Counted from the stretch's first letter, positions 24,716 to 37,501 are shown. The stretch: 64,000 bases of DNA from Isoetes taiwanensis (GCA_021234155.1 JAJEKV010000894.1:1-64000), one strand, 5' to 3'. Notes: generated by a model from the letters alone, not told the origin. Numbers and translations: made by a program.

Positions 24716-25099
24716 TAAGATTGAAGAAGTGCATTTTTCTAACCTCTCCAAGTGTTTTATACGCAAGATGCGGTTTTGTTACTTTTTTTGACATCTCGCG
24801 AAGAAACACTAAAACAATGATGTCGACAACATGAAATGCATTACTACGAAGTTGCAAAGCAAGTGAGTATGTGAAAGTCTAGATTACCACTAGTTTTAAA
24901 AGACTAAAGTGGCCTCAGAGATCCAAAACAACTAAGATGTTGAAGAAAAACTTCAGATAAGATTAATATTGAAACCACAAATCCTTATCTAACACAATGA
25001 ATCTTTTTTTTGTGAAACCATAATTTATTTTATCGACGGCCGATTGCCAAGTTCCTAACTCTTAAAAAGAACAAAGCTTGCAACAAAGAATTCCAATGG

Positions 25100-26160
25100 C
25101 TTTCCATGGCCAAATTTTTAAAAATCAGGTGTTTTAACTCCGCGAACCAAAGGCTTAACCAATGGGCTAATAGGCTCCAAGAAAATTTTTCTAATGGCCA
25201 AGTATGCATGCAGTTTTGTTATTTTTTGACGAACCTTCGAAACGCATTCAAACATGAAATGCATTATTATTAGTTGCAAAGCTTGAGAGTGTGAAAGTCT
25301 AGATTACCACCTAAAGTGGCCTCATAGATCCAAAACAACTAAGATGTTGAAGAAAACTTGATAAGATTTTTCAAACCTTATCTAACCAATGAAGAAACCA
25401 TACCTATTTTTTACTATCAATCCTAAATCTTAGCTTGAAAAAAGAATTCCAATGGGCAAATCAAAATTTGTAACAAACTTTTTTGACAAGAATAGCAAAG
25501 AACACGTAAAAAATGATTTTTCTAACAACATGAAAATTATTATGAAAACGAGTCTGAAATTTCAAAAAAAGAAAGTTAGATTACCACTAGTTTTAAAAGG
25601 TAGGTTCCAAACAACTAAGATGTTGAAGAAAAAACGAGATAATATTAATATTGAAAAAAAAAGATAAGATTAATATTGAAACCACATCCTTTTCTTTTTT
25701 GTGAAACCATACCTATTTTATACATATCCCGTTCCTAACGAAAAAAAAGAACAACGCTTGCAACAAAGAATTCCATTTGATTTTTCCTATTCTCTTAAAA
25801 AGAAAAAGCTTTGCAACAAAGAATTCCAATATTTTTTGAAATCTTAAACAATGAATTCATGAAAATTCCACGAAACAATGCCTATGGTCTAGATTGCACT
25901 AGTTTTAAAAAAACTCAGAGATCCAAAACAAAAGATGTTGAAGAAAACATCATAAGATTTCTATTGAAACGGCATCTAACACAATGCCAAATCTTTATTT
26001 CTAACCTTATTTTAACCATGATTCCGTTCCTACCTAAGACCAAGATTGCAAATATGGCAAAAACCAATACCTGTCGATCCATGAGATTCATTAGGCCCTA
26101 AAGATTAAAGCTAATTTTTCCAAAATTTTTCCAAGATGTTTTATAGTTTATGGCTTTGTT
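25100..26160. repeat. Second heavily degenerate zone of the array
   Basis: Short, shuffled units with poly-A and poly-T expansion. The open frames here come from A-rich spacer text and show no recognisable protein. The array returns to readable units at about 26,165. Confidence 0.7.
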
Positions 26161-26476
26161 ATTTTTTTTTAAAACAATGATGCCGACAACATGAAATGCA
26201 TTACTACGAAGTTGCAAAGCAAGTGAGTATGTGAAAGTCTAGATTACCACTAGTTTTTAAAAGACTAAAGTGGCCTCAGAGATCCAAACAACTAAGATGT
26301 TGAAGAAAAACTTCAGATAAGATTAATATTGAAACCACAAATCCTTATCTAACACAATGAATCTTTTTTTTGTGAAACCATACCTATTTTATTGGGACAT
26401 TGCCAAGTTCCTAACTCTTAAAAAGAATCAAAGCTTGCAACAAAGAATTCCAATGGGCTTACTTCCAAAAATCCAA

Positions 26477-26548
26477 TGGCCTATGCAGTGTGTGGCGACT
26501 ATGCATTATTAGCAAATGTGAGATTCTAACCAACTGAAGCTAATAGGC
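26477..26548 (-). pseudogene. tRNA-Ile-like copy
   Basis: T arm 'gcagtgtgtggcgac' lacks the B box, and 'agcaaatgtgagattc' replaces the anticodon 5' side. Confidence 0.4.
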
Positions 26549-26958
26549 TCTAAGATTGAATTTTGCATTTTTCTAACCTCTCCAAGTGTTTTATACCTTA
26601 AGATGCAGTTTTGTTATTTTTTGACATCTCGCTAAGAACACGTAAACAATGATGTCGACAACATGAAATGCATTACTACGAAGTTGCAAAGCGCTGAGTG
26701 TGTGAAAGTCTAGATTACCACTAGTTTTAAAAAAACTAAAGTGGCCTCAGAGATCCAAACAACTAAGATGTTGAAGAAAAACTTCAGATAAGATTAATAT
26801 TGAAACCCCAAATCCCTTATCTAACACAATGAATCTTTTTTTGTGAAACCATACCTATTTTTATTTTATATGGCGATTGCCAAGTTCCTAACTCCCCAAA
26901 AAAAGATCAAAGCTTGCAACAAAGAATTCCAATGGGCTTTACTCGCCAAAAAATCCAA

Positions 26959-27020
26959 TGGCCTATGCAGGTGTCGAATGCGAAAAATATTATTAGCACG
27001 ACGCTCTAAACCAATCGAGC
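26959..27020 (-). pseudogene. tRNA-Ile-like copy without 5' acceptor strand
   Basis: T arm 5' side good ('gcaggtgtcgaa'), anticodon stem replaced by A-rich bases, and the gene stops at the D arm ('gagcttgaag'). Confidence 0.4.
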
Positions 27021-27412
27021 TTGAAGATTGAAAGCTGATTTTTCTAACCTCTCCAAGTGTTTTAAACATGAAGTTTTGTTACTTTTTTTGACAAGCTAAG
27101 AACACCTAAACAATGATCTTGATAACATGAAATGCATTACCGAGTTGCAAAGCCAAGTGAGTATGTGAAAGTCTAGATTACCACTAGTTTTTAAAAGACT
27201 AAAGTGGCCTCATAGATCCAAACAACTAAGATGTTGAAGAAAAACTTCGTGATAAGATTAATATTGAAACCCAAACCTTATCTAACACAATGAATCTTTT
27301 TTTTTGTGAAACCATACCTATTTTATTGAAGTTTAAACCAAGTTCCTAATATTAAAAAGAACAAAGCTTGCAACAACATGAAATTCCAATGGGCTTTTCC
27401 GCAAAAATCCAA

Positions 27413-27484
27413 TGGCCTATTATGTGTTTAAATGCGACCTTCTTATTAGCACGACGCATTCTAACCAATCGAGCTTAATAGGCC
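27413..27484 (-). pseudogene. tRNA-Ile-like copy
   Basis: T arm gone ('tatgtgtttaaatgcg'). Anticodon loop, D arm and acceptor 5' strand 'taataggcc' remain. Confidence 0.4.
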
Positions 27485-27949
27485 TCAAGATTGAAGTGAT
27501 TTTTCTAACCTCTCCAAGTGTTTTATACGGCATGCATCTTTTTGTTACTTTTTTGACATTAAGAACACATTAAATCTTGAAACAATGATGATGTTGACAA
27601 CATGAAATGCATTACTACGAAGTTGCAAAAGTGGAGTGTGTGAAAGTAAGTGAGATTTGAAAGTCTAGATTACCACTAGTATTTAAAAAAACTAAAGTGG
27701 CCTCAAAGATCCAAACAACTAAGATGTTGAAGAAAAACCGCATAAGATTAATATTGAAACCCCCAAATCCTTATCTCCCAACACAATGAATCTTTTTTTG
27801 AAACCATACCCTTTATTTTATTACCACATTTAAAGACTGATGGCCAAGTTCCTAACTCTTAAAAAGATCAAAGCTTTCAACAACAAAGAATTCCAATGGG
27901 CTTAAAAGCCAAAGCTTGCAACAAAAATTCCAATGGGCCCAAAATCCAA

Positions 27950-28021
27950 TGGCCTATAAAGGTCGAACCCGCCACCTTCGCGTTATTAGCACGACGCTCT
28001 AACCAATGAAGCTAATAGGCC
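27950..28021 (-). pseudogene. tRNA-Ile-like copy
   Basis: The anticodon arm 'ttcgcgttattagcacgacg' is perfect. T arm shortened 'aaggtcgaacccgcc', D loop 'accaatgaagc'. Confidence 0.5.
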
Positions 28022-28755
28022 CGAAGATTGATATTTTTTAACCTCTCCAAGTATTTTATGTTTTTATTTTTTGAATCTCAATAAGAATAAAACAATGGTC
28101 CAACATGAAATGCATTACTACGAAGTTGCAAAGCAAGTGAGTATGTTTAGTTTTTACTAAAGCCTCAGATCCAAACAACTAAGATGTTGAAGAAAAACTT
28201 TAGATAAGATTAATATTTTATTAACAATGAATTTTTTTGTGAAACCATACCTATTTTATTGACGGTTTATTGCCAAAATAACTCTTTAAAAAGAACAAAG
28301 CTTGCAACAAAGAATTCCAATGAAATGCATTGAATTTGACCTTCAAGCAAAGAATTGTTTAACCAAAGCATTAATAGGCCTGAAGATTGAAAGTGGATTT
28401 TTCTTGTGGCAAGTGTTTTAAACAATGCAAGTTTTTGAACAAGAACAAGGAAACAACAATTTTCGACAACATGAAATGCATTAAGGAAGTTGCAAAGCAA
28501 GTTGAGTATGTGAAAGTCTAATTACCACTAGTTTTAAAAAGACTAAAGTGGCCCTTGAGATCCAAACAACTAAGATGTTGAAGAAAAATCTGATAAGATT
28601 AATATTGAAACCCCAAATCCTTATCTAACACAATGAATCTTTTTTTGTGAAACCATACCATATATTTTATTGATCTATTACGATTGCCAAGTTCCTAAAA
28701 AAAAAGAAAAAAGCTTGCAACAAAGAATTCCAATGGGCTTTTAAAAAAAATCCAA

Positions 28756-28830
28756 TGGCCTATGCAGTGGTCCGAAACTGCGACTGCGGCGATATATTAG
28801 CACGACGCCCAACCAACCGAGCATAATAGG
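28756..28830 (-). pseudogene. tRNA-Ile-like copy
   Basis: T arm 'gcagtggtccgaaactgcg', anticodon side 'tgcggcgatatattag', acceptor 'ataatagg'. Confidence 0.4.
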
Positions 28831-29580
28831 ATTAAAAGATTGAAAGCCATGCTTTTTTTAACCTCCAAGTGTTAGCTTTTTTGACATTCGCTAAAAAAAA
28901 CTCGACAACATGAAATGCATTAAAAAACAAAGCTGAAATAAATTACCACTAGTTTTAAAAAAACTAAATGGCCTTAGATCCAAACAACTAAGATGTTGAA
29001 GAAAAACTTCAGGATAAGATTAATATTGAAACCCCAAATCCTTATCTAACACAATGAATCTTTTTTTTTGTGAAACCATACCTATTTTATTTGGACGGTT
29101 GATGGCCAAGTTCCTAACTTTTAATTGTTTGAACAAAAGCTTGCCAAAGAATTCCATTCTCGCCAAAAATCCAATGGCCTCACAGATGTCGAACCGCGAC
29201 CTTCGCGTTATTAGGTTCCAACCATGCAAGCTTTTAAAGATTGATTTTTAACCTCTTGGCATGCGCTTTGTTATTTTTTTGACATCTCGCTAAGAACACT
29301 AAACAATGATGCCGACAACATGAAATGCATTACTACGAAGTTGCAAAAGCGCCCAATGTGAAAGTCTAGATTACCACTAGTTTTAAAAACTAAAGTGGCC
29401 TCAGAGATCCAAACAACTAAGATGTTGAAGAAAAACTTCGATAAGATTAATATTGAAACCACAAATCCTTATCTAACACAATAAATCTTTTTTTGTGAAA
29501 CTATACCTATTTTATTGCCAAGTTCCTAACTCTTAAAAAGGCAACAAAGAATTCCAATGGGCTTACTCGCCAAAATCCAA

Positions 29581-29655
29581 TGGCCTATGCAGGTGTCGAA
29601 CCGCGACCTTTCGCTATTATTAGCACGATGCTCTAACCAACCGAGCTAATAGGCC
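29581..29655 (-). tRNA. tRNA-Ile-like, near intact
   Basis: 75 nt with both acceptor strands intact. The T stem lost one base pair ('gaaccgcgacc') and the anticodon stem reads 'tttcgctattattag'. Anticodon AAT is still readable. D arm of the 'accgagc' type. Confidence 0.5.
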
Positions 29656-30051
29656 TCAAGATTGAAAGTCGTGATTTTTCTAACCTCTCCAAGTGTTTTA
29701 TAAGCATGCGCTTTTTTTTTTTGACATCTCGCGAAGAACACGAAACAATGATGCTGACAACATGAAATGCATTACTACGAGTTGCAAAGCCAGTGAGTAT
29801 GTGAAAGTCTAGATTACCACTAGTTTTTAAAAGACTAAAGTGGCCTCGTAGATCCAAACAACTAAGATGTTGAAGAAAAACTTCAGATAAGATTAATATT
29901 GAAACCACAAATCCTTATCTAACACAATGAATCTTTTTTTTGTGAAACCATACCTATTTTATTGACGAAGCGATTGCCAAGTTCCTAACTCTTAAAAAAG
30001 AACAAAGCTTGCAACAAAGAATTCCAATGGGCTTACTCGCCAAAAATCCAA

Positions 30052-30129
30052 TGGCCTATGCTGTGTGTCGAACCCGCGACCTTCGCTTTATTAGCACGAC
30101 GCTATCTAAACCAACCGAGCTAATAGGCC
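30052..30129 (-). pseudogene. tRNA-Ile-like copy, mild damage
   Basis: T arm 'gctgtgtgtcgaacccgcg', anticodon stem one mismatch ('ttcgctttattag'), D side 'gctatctaaacc' with two inserted bases, acceptor good. Confidence 0.5.
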
Positions 30130-30533
30130 TCAAGATTGAAGTCGTGATTTTTCTAACCTCTCCAAGTTTTTTATATGGCATGCGCTGAAAGTTTTTTTTT
30201 TGACATCTCGCCAAGAACACTAAAACAATGATGCCGACAACATGAAATGCATTACTACGAAGTTGCAAAGCCAAGTGAGTGTGTGAAAGTCTAGATTACC
30301 ACTAGTTTTTAAAAACTAAAGTGGCCTCAGAGATCCAAAACAACTAAGATGTTGAAGAAAACTTCGATAAGATTAATATTGAAACCACAAATCCTTATCT
30401 AACACAATGAATCTTTTTTTTGTGAAACCATACCTATTTTATTGACGGGCTAAGTGATTGCCAAGTTCCTAACTCTTAAAAAGAACAAAGCTTGCAACAA
30501 AGAATTCCAATGGGCTTACTCGCCAAAATCCAA

Positions 30534-30606
30534 TGGCCTATATAGTGTCGAACCCCGCGACCTTTTATTAGCACGACGCTTCCAACCAAACCGAGCTAAT
30601 AGGGCT
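30534..30606 (-). pseudogene. tRNA-Ile-like copy
   Basis: T arm 'atagtgtcgaaccccgcg', anticodon stem gone ('cttttattag'), D side 'gcttccaaccaaacc'. Confidence 0.45.
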
Positions 30607-30995
30607 CTGAAGATTGAGCTGCATTTTTTAACCTCTCCAAGTGTTTTTATACCATGCGCTTTTTTTTTTTTGACATCTCGAAGAACACTAAACAATGATG
30701 TCAACAACATGAAATGCATTACTACGAAGTTGCAAAGCAAGTGAGTGTGTGAAAGTCTAGATTACCACTAGTTTTTAAAAGACTAAAGTGGCCTCAGAGA
30801 TCCAAACAACTAAGATGTTGAAGAAAAACTTCTAGATAAGATTAATATTGAAACCCCAAATCCTTATCTAACACAATGAATTTTTTTTGTGAAACCATAC
30901 CTATTTTATTGAGGGCGATTGCCAAGTTCCTAACTCTTTAAAAAGATCAAAGCTTGCAACAAAGAATTCCAATGGGCTTACTCGCAAAAATCCAA

Positions 30996-31064
30996 TGGCC
31001 TATGTGTGTCTTCACCTTCCTTTATTAGCACGACGCCTAAACTAACCAACCGAGCTAATAGGCC
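30996..31064 (-). pseudogene. tRNA-Ile-like copy
   Basis: T arm reduced to 'gtgtgtcttcacc'. 'cctaaactaacc' duplicates part of the D loop. Confidence 0.45.
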
Positions 31065-31462
31065 TCAAGATTGAAAGTGCATTTTTTTTAACCTCTCCAA
31101 GTGTTTTATATGAGATGCGTTTTGTTTTTTTTTGACATCTCGCCAAGAACACTAAAACAATGATGTCGACAACATGAAATGCATTACTACGAAGTTGCAA
31201 AGCCAAGTGAGTATGTGAAAGTCTAGATTACCACTAGTTTTAAAAAACTAAAGTGGCCTCGATATAGATCCAAACAACTAAGATGTTGAAGAAAACTTCG
31301 ATAAGATTAATATTGAAACCACAAATCCTTATCTAACACAATGAATCTTTTTTTTTTGTGAAACCATACCTATTTTATTGGGCGATTGCCAAGTTCCTAA
31401 CTCTTAAAAAAGAACAAAGCTTGCAACAAAGAATTCCAATGGGCTTACTCGCCAAAATCCAA

Positions 31463-31541
31463 TGGCCTATGCAGTGTCGAACCCGCGACCCTTGAGAGGG
31501 AAGTTATTAGCACGACGCCTAACCAACCGAGCTAATAGGCC
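31463..31541 (-). pseudogene. tRNA-Ile-like copy
   Basis: T arm 'gcagtgtcgaacccgcg'; the insertion 'cttgagagggaag' replaces the anticodon 3' stem. Confidence 0.45.
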
Positions 31542-31937
31542 TAAAGATTGGAAGTCCATTTTTCTAACCTCTCCAAGTGGTTTTATACATATGATGCGCT
31601 TTTTGTTTTTTTTGACATCTCTAAGAACACTAAACAATGATAAAACAACATGAAATGCATTACTACGAAGTTGCAAAGCAAGTGAGTGTGTGAAAGTCTA
31701 GATTACCACTAGTTTTAAAAACTAAAGTGGCCTCAGATCCAAACAACTAAGATGTTGAAGAAAAACTTCTGATAAGATTAATATTGAAACCACAAATCCT
31801 TATCTAACACAATGAATCTTTTTTTTTTGTGAAACCATACCTATTTTATTGACGGCGATTGCCAAGTTCCTAACAACTTAAAAAAGAACAAAGCTTGCAA
31901 CAAAGAATTCCAATGGGCTTTACTCGCCAAAATCCAA

Positions 31938-32012
31938 TGGCCTATGTGTGTCGAAACCCGCGACCTTCAAGTATTAGCATTTTTTTCTAACCAACCGAAA
32001 GCTAATAGGGCT
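31938..32012 (-). pseudogene. tRNA-Ile-like copy
   Basis: T arm 'gtgtgtcgaaacccgcg', anticodon 5' stem replaced by T-rich bases, D stem 'accgaaagc'. Confidence 0.45.
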
Positions 32013-32406
32013 TTGAAAGATTGAAAGTCTGCATTTTTCTAACCTCTCCAAGTGTTTTTATACGGATGCGCTTTGTTTTTTTTGACATCTCGAAGAACAT
32101 AAAACAATGATGTCCGACAACATGAAATGCATTACTACGAAGTTGCAAAGCCAAGTGAGTATGTGAAAGTCTAGATTACCACTAGTTTTTAAAAGACTAA
32201 AGTGGCCTCATAGATCCAAACAACTAAGATGTTGAAGAAAACTTCGATAAGATTAATATTGAAACCACAAATCCTTATCTAACACAATGAATCTTTTTTG
32301 TGAAACCATACCTATTTTATTGACGGGCGATTGCCAAGTTCCTAACTCTTAAAAAGAACAAAGCTTGCAACAAAGAATTCCAATGGGCTTACTCGCCAAA
32401 ATCCAA

Positions 32407-32483
32407 TGGCCTATGCAAGTGTCGAACTCATGACCTTTTCTAATTATTAGCACGACGCTCTAACCAACCGAGCTAATAGGCTC
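32407..32483 (-). pseudogene. tRNA-Ile-like copy
   Basis: T arm 'gcaagtgtcgaactcatg', anticodon 3' side 'tttctaattattag', D arm good. Confidence 0.45.
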
Positions 32484-32875
32484 CGAAGATTGAAGCTGCA
32501 TTTTTTCTAACCTCTCCAAGTTTTTTACGGCATGCGTTTTGTTACTTTTTGACATCTCAAGAAGAACATTTAAAACAATGATGCCGACAACATGAAATGC
32601 ATTACTACGAAGTTGCAAAGCAAGTGAGTGTGTGAAAGTCTAGATTACCACTAGTTTTTAAAGACTAAAGTGGCCTCAGATCCAAACAACTAAGATGTTG
32701 AAGAAAAACTTGATAAGATTAATATTGAAACCACAAATCCTTATCTAACACAATGAATCTTTTTGTGAAACCATACCTATTTTATTGAATTACGGGATTG
32801 CCAAGTTCCTAACTCTTAAAAAAGAACAAAGCTTGCAACAAAGAATTCCAATGGGCTTACTCGCCAAAAATCCAA

Positions 32876-32938
32876 TGGCCTATGCACGTGTGTCGGGCGT
32901 TATTAGCACGAATTTCTAACCAACCGAGCTAATAGGCC
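32876..32938 (-). pseudogene. tRNA-Ile-like copy, T arm and variable region fused
   Basis: 'gcacgtgtgtcgggcgttattag' skips the T-stem 3' side and variable region. D side 'cacgaatttctaacc'. Confidence 0.45.
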
Positions 32939-33324
32939 CAAGATTGAAGCCGCATTTTTCTAACCCTCCAAGTATTTTATACAAGCATGCGCTTTGTTAC
33001 TTTTTTTTGACATCTCGCTAAGAACACTATAACAATGATGCTGACAACATGAAATGCATTACTACGAGTTGCAAAGCCAGTGAGTATGTGAAAGTCTAGA
33101 TTACCACTAGTTTTTAAAAACCTAAACTGGCCTCATAGATCCAAACAACTAAGATGTTGAAGAAAAACTTCAGATAAGATTAATATTGAAACCACAAATC
33201 CTTATCTAACACAATGAATCTTTTTTTTGTGAAACCATACCTATTTTATTGATTGCCAAGTTCCTAACTCTTAAAAAGAACAAAGCTTGCAACAAAGAAT
33301 TCCAATGGGCTCGCCAAAATCCAA

Positions 33325-33398
33325 TGGCCTATGCAGTGTGTCGAACCCGGCGACCTTATTATTAGCACGACGCTTCTAACCAACCGAGCTAATAGGCC
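33325..33398 (-). pseudogene. tRNA-Ile-like copy, mild damage
   Basis: T arm 'gcagtgtgtcgaacccggcg', anticodon 3' stem missing ('ccttattattag'), rest good. Confidence 0.5.
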
Positions 33399-33798
33399 TC
33401 AAGATTGAAGCTGCATTTTTCTAACCTCTCCAAGTGTTTTTATACAAGCATGTAGTTTTGTTACTTTTTTGACATCTCGCGAAGAACACTAAACAATGAT
33501 GTCGACAACATGAAATGCATTACTACAAGTTGCAAAGCCAGTGAGTGTGTGAAAGTCTAGATTACCACTAGTTTTTAAAAACCTAAACTGGCCTCCTAGA
33601 TCCAAACAACTAAGATGTTGAAGAAAAACTTCAGATAAGATTAATATTGAAACCCCAAATCCTTATCTAACACAATGAATCTTTTTTTTTGTGAAACCAT
33701 ACCTATTTTATTGACGAAGCGATTGCCAAGTTCCTAACTCTTAAAAAGAACAAAGCTTGCAACAAAGAATTCCAATGGGCTTACTCGCCAAAATCCAA

Positions 33799-33872
33799 TG
33801 GCCTATGCAGGTGTCGAATCCGCGAATTTCATTATTAGCACGACGCTTCTAACCAAACCGAGCTAATAGGCC
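33799..33872 (-). pseudogene. tRNA-Ile-like copy
   Basis: T arm 'gcaggtgtcgaatccgcg', variable and anticodon 3' stem 'aatttcattattag', D side with an extra base in 'accaaaccgagc'. Confidence 0.45.
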
Positions 33873-34272
33873 TGAAGATTGGAAGTCTGATTTTTCTAAC
33901 CTCTCCAAGTATTTTATATGGCATGCAGTTTTGTTACTTTTTTTGACATCTTGAGAAGAACACGAAACAATGATGCTGACAACATGAAATGCATTACTAC
34001 GAAGTTGCAAAGCCAGTGAGTATGTGAAAGTCTAGATTACCACTAGTTTTTAAAAGACTAAAGTGGCCTCAGTAGATCCAAACAACTAAGATGTTGAAGA
34101 AAACTTCGAGATAAGATTAATATTGAAACCACAAATCCTTATCTAACACAATGAATTTTTTTTGTGAAACCATACCTATTTTATTGACGAAGCGATTGCC
34201 AAGCTCCTAACTCTTAAAAAAGAACAAAGCTTGCAACAAAGAATTCCAATGGGCTTACTCGCCAAAATCCAA

Positions 34273-34343
34273 TGGCCTATGCAGGTGTCGAACCTGCGAC
34301 CTTCATTATTAGCACGACGCTCTAACCAACCGAGCTAATAGGC
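34273..34343 (-). tRNA. tRNA-Ile-like, near intact, short anticodon stem
   Basis: The T arm is perfect. The anticodon-stem word 'ttcgcgttattag' reads 'ttcattattag', removing the CpG-bearing bases. The D arm has the 'accgagc' form. The acceptor 5' end pairs, apart from the last base. Confidence 0.5.
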
Positions 34344-34745
34344 CCGAAGATTGAAAGTTTGATTTTTCTAACCTCTCCAAGTGTTTTATTATCACATGCG
34401 CTTTTGTTACTTTTTGACATCTCAAAGAAGAACACTTAAAAACAATGATGTCGACAACATGAAATGCATTACTACGAAGTTGCAAAAGCAAGTGAGTGTG
34501 TGAAAGTCTAGATTACCACTAGTTTTTAAAAACTAAAGTGGCCCTCAGAGATCCAAACAACTAAGATGTTGAAGAAAAACTTCGATAAGATTAATATTGA
34601 AACCACAAATCCTTATCTAACACAATGAATCTTTTTTTTTTGTGAAACCATACCTATTTTATTGGCGATTGCCAAGTTCCTAACTCTTAAAAAAGAACAA
34701 AGCTTTGCAACAAAGAATTCCAATGGGCTTTCGCCAAAAATCCAA

Positions 34746-34825
34746 TGGCCTATGCGGTGTCGAACCCTCGCGACCTTCAAGGCGTTATTAGCACGACGCT
34801 CTAACCAACCTCGAGCTAATAGGCC
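34746..34825 (-). pseudogene. tRNA-Ile-like copy
   Basis: T arm 'gcggtgtcgaaccctcgcg', anticodon stem 'ttcaaggcg' with extra bases, D stem 'acctcgagc'. Confidence 0.45.
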
Positions 34826-35225
34826 TAAAGATTGAAGTCTGCATTTTTCTAACCTCTCCAAGTGTTTTATCTGGCATATTCTTTTTGTTACTTTTTTTGA
34901 CATCTCGCGAAGAACACGAAACAATGATGTTGACAACATGAAATGCATTACTACGAGTTGCAAAGCCAGTGAGTATGTGAAAGTCTAGATTACCACTAGT
35001 TTTTAAAAGACTAAAGTGGCCTCGTAGATCCAAACAACTAAGATGTTGAAGAAAAACTTCAGATAAGATTAATATTGAAACCACAAATCCTTATCTAACA
35101 CAATGAATCTTTTTTTTGTGAAACCATACCTATTTTATTGACGAAGCGATTGCCAAGTTCCTAACTCTTAAAAAGAACAAAGCTTGCAACAAAGAATTCC
35201 AATGGGCTTACTCGCCAAAATCCAA

Positions 35226-35304
35226 TGGCCTATGCAGGTGTCAAACTCGCGACTTCGCCAAGCGTTATTAGCACGACGCTTCTAACCAACCGAGCTAATA
35301 GGCC
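35226..35304 (-). pseudogene. tRNA-Ile-like copy
   Basis: T arm 'gcaggtgtcaaactcgcg', variable region 'acttcgccaagcg' expanded, loop and acceptor good. Confidence 0.45.
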
Positions 35305-35708
35305 TGGAAGATTGAAAGCTGCATTTTCTAACCTCTCCAAGTGTTTTATACGGCATGCAATTTTTTTACTTTTTTTGACATCTCGCGAAGAACATAAAAC
35401 AATGATGCTGACAACATGAAATGCATTACTACGAAGTTGCAAAGCAAGTGAGTGTGTGAAAGTCTAGATTACCACTAGTTTTTAAAAAACTAAAGTGGCC
35501 TCGTAGATCCAAACAACTAAGATGTTGAAGAAAAACTTCAGATAAGATTAATATTGAAACCACAAATCCTTATCTAACACAATAAATCTTTTTTTTGTGA
35601 AACCATACCTATTTTATTGATCTAAGTTGATTGCCAAGTTCCTAACTCTTAAAAAGAACAAAGCTTGCAACAAAAAAGAATTCCAATGGGCTTATCGCCA
35701 AAATCCAA

Positions 35709-35783
35709 TGGCCTATGCGGTGTGTCGAACCTGCGACCTTCGCGTTATTAGCACGACGCTCTAACCAACTGAGCTAATAGGCC
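35709..35783 (-). tRNA. tRNA-Ile-like, near intact
   Basis: 75 nt. The only difference from the perfect copies is in the T arm, where 'gcaggtgtcgaa' reads 'gcggtgtgtcgaa'. The rest, including anticodon AAT and the D arm, is perfect. Confidence 0.65.
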
Positions 35784-36151
35784 TGAAGATTGGAAGCTGC
35801 ATTTTTCTAACCTCTCTAAGTGTTTTATACGGCATGCAGTTTTGTTACTTTTTTTGACATCTCGCGAAGAACACGAAACAATGATGCTGACAACATGAAA
35901 TGCATTACTACGAGTTGCAAAGCCAGTGAGTATGTGAAAGTCCAGATTACCACTAGTTTTTAAAAGACTAAAGATTAATATTGAAACCACAAATCCTTAT
36001 CTAACACAATAAATCTTTTTTTTGTGAAACCATACCTATTTTATTGACGAAGCGATTGCCAAGTTCCTAAGCGATTGCCAAGTTCCTAACGCTTAAAAAA
36101 GAACAAAGCTTGCAACAAAGAATTCCAATGGGCTTACTCGCCAAAATCCAA

Positions 36152-36229
36152 TGGCCTATATGCGGTGTCGAACTGCGACCTTCAAGCGTTATTAGCACGA
36201 CGCTCTAACCAAACCGAGCTAATAGGGCT
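36152..36229 (-). pseudogene. tRNA-Ile-like copy
   Basis: Acceptor side 'ggcctatatgcgg' has two extra bases; anticodon stem 'ttcaagcg'; D loop one A longer; acceptor 'taatagggc'. Confidence 0.45.
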
Positions 36230-36573
36230 GAAGATTGAAAGTTGATTTTTCTAACCTCTCCAAGTGTTTTATACGGCAAGATGCTTTTTGTTACTTTTTT
36301 TGACATCTCGCTAAGAACACTCAAAAACAATGATGTCGACAACATGAAATGCATTACTACGAGTTGCAAAGCCAGTGAGTATGTGAAAGTCCAGATTACC
36401 ACTAGTTTTTAAAAGACTAAAGATTAATATTGAAACCACAAATCCTTATCTAACACAATGAATTTTTTTTTGTGAAACCATACCTATTTTATTGACGAAG
36501 CGATTGCCAAGTTCCTAACTCTTAAAAAGAACAAAGCATGCAACAAAGAATTCCAATGGGCTTACTCGCCAAA

Positions 36574-36621
36574 ACCTTCGCGTTATTAGCACGACGCTCT
36601 AACCAACTGGGCTAATAGGCC
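36574..36621 (-). pseudogene. tRNA-Ile 5' part only (3' acceptor and T arm deleted)
   Basis: 'ctcgccaaaa' joins directly to 'ccttcgcgttattagc', so the minus-strand gene keeps acceptor 5' strand, D arm and anticodon arm but has no T arm, no 3' acceptor strand and no discriminator. Confidence 0.75.
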
Positions 36622-37020
36622 TGAAGATTGGAAGCTACATTTTTCTAACCTCTCCAAGTACTTTATACGGCATGCAGTTTTGTTAATTTTTTTGACATCT
36701 TGAGAAGAACACGAAACAATGATGCTGACAACATGAAATGCATTACTAGAAGTTGCAAAGCCAGTGAGTATGTGCAAGTCTAGATTACCACTAGTTTTTA
36801 AAACACTAGAGTGGCCTCGTAGATCCAAATAACTAAGATGTTGAAGAAAAACTTCAGATAAGATTAATATTGAAACCACAAATCCTTATCTAACACAATG
36901 AATCTTTTTTTTGTGAAACCATACCTATTTTATTGGCGAAGCGATTGCCAAGTTCCTACTCTTAAAAAGAACAAAGCTTGCAACAAAGAATTCCAATGGG
37001 CTTACTCGCCAAAAATCCAA

Positions 37021-37097
37021 TGGCCTATGCAGTGTCGAACCCGCGACCTTCGCGATTATTAGCACGACGTTTTCTAACCAATCTGAGCTAATAGGCA
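37021..37097 (-). pseudogene. tRNA-Ile-like copy, mild damage
   Basis: T arm 'gcagtgtcgaacccgcg', anticodon 3' stem 'ttcgcgattattag' with one extra base, D side 'cgttttctaaccaatctg', acceptor 'ataggcac'. Confidence 0.45.
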
Positions 37098-37501
37098 CGA
37101 AGATTGAAAGGTTTGCATTTTTCTAACCTCTCCAAGTATTTTTATACTGCATGCGCTTTTTTACATTTTTTTGACATCTCGCGAAGAACACGAAACAATG
37201 ATGTTGACAACATGAAATGCATTACTACGAGTTGCAAAGCAAGTGAGTGTGTGAAAGTCTAGATTACCACTAGTTTTTAAAAGACTAAAGTGGCCTCATA
37301 GATCCAAACAACTAAGATGTTGAAGAAAAACTTCGAGATAAGATTAATATTGAAACCACAAATCCTTATCTAACACAATGAATCTTTTTTTTTGTGAAAC
37401 CATACCTATTTTATTGGCAAAGCGATTGCCAGGTTCCTACTCTTAAAAAGAACAAAGCTTGCAACAAAGAATTCCAATGGGCTTACTCGCCAAAAATCCA
37501 A

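Noticed and set aside
34613-34963. 116-codon minus-strand frame and dozens of similar 60-98 codon frames across the array
   Set aside because: They share the same text ('SNAFHVVSIIV', 'IKHLERLEK') because they come from the repeat unit, run across the tRNA gene, and are broken or kept by chance indels.
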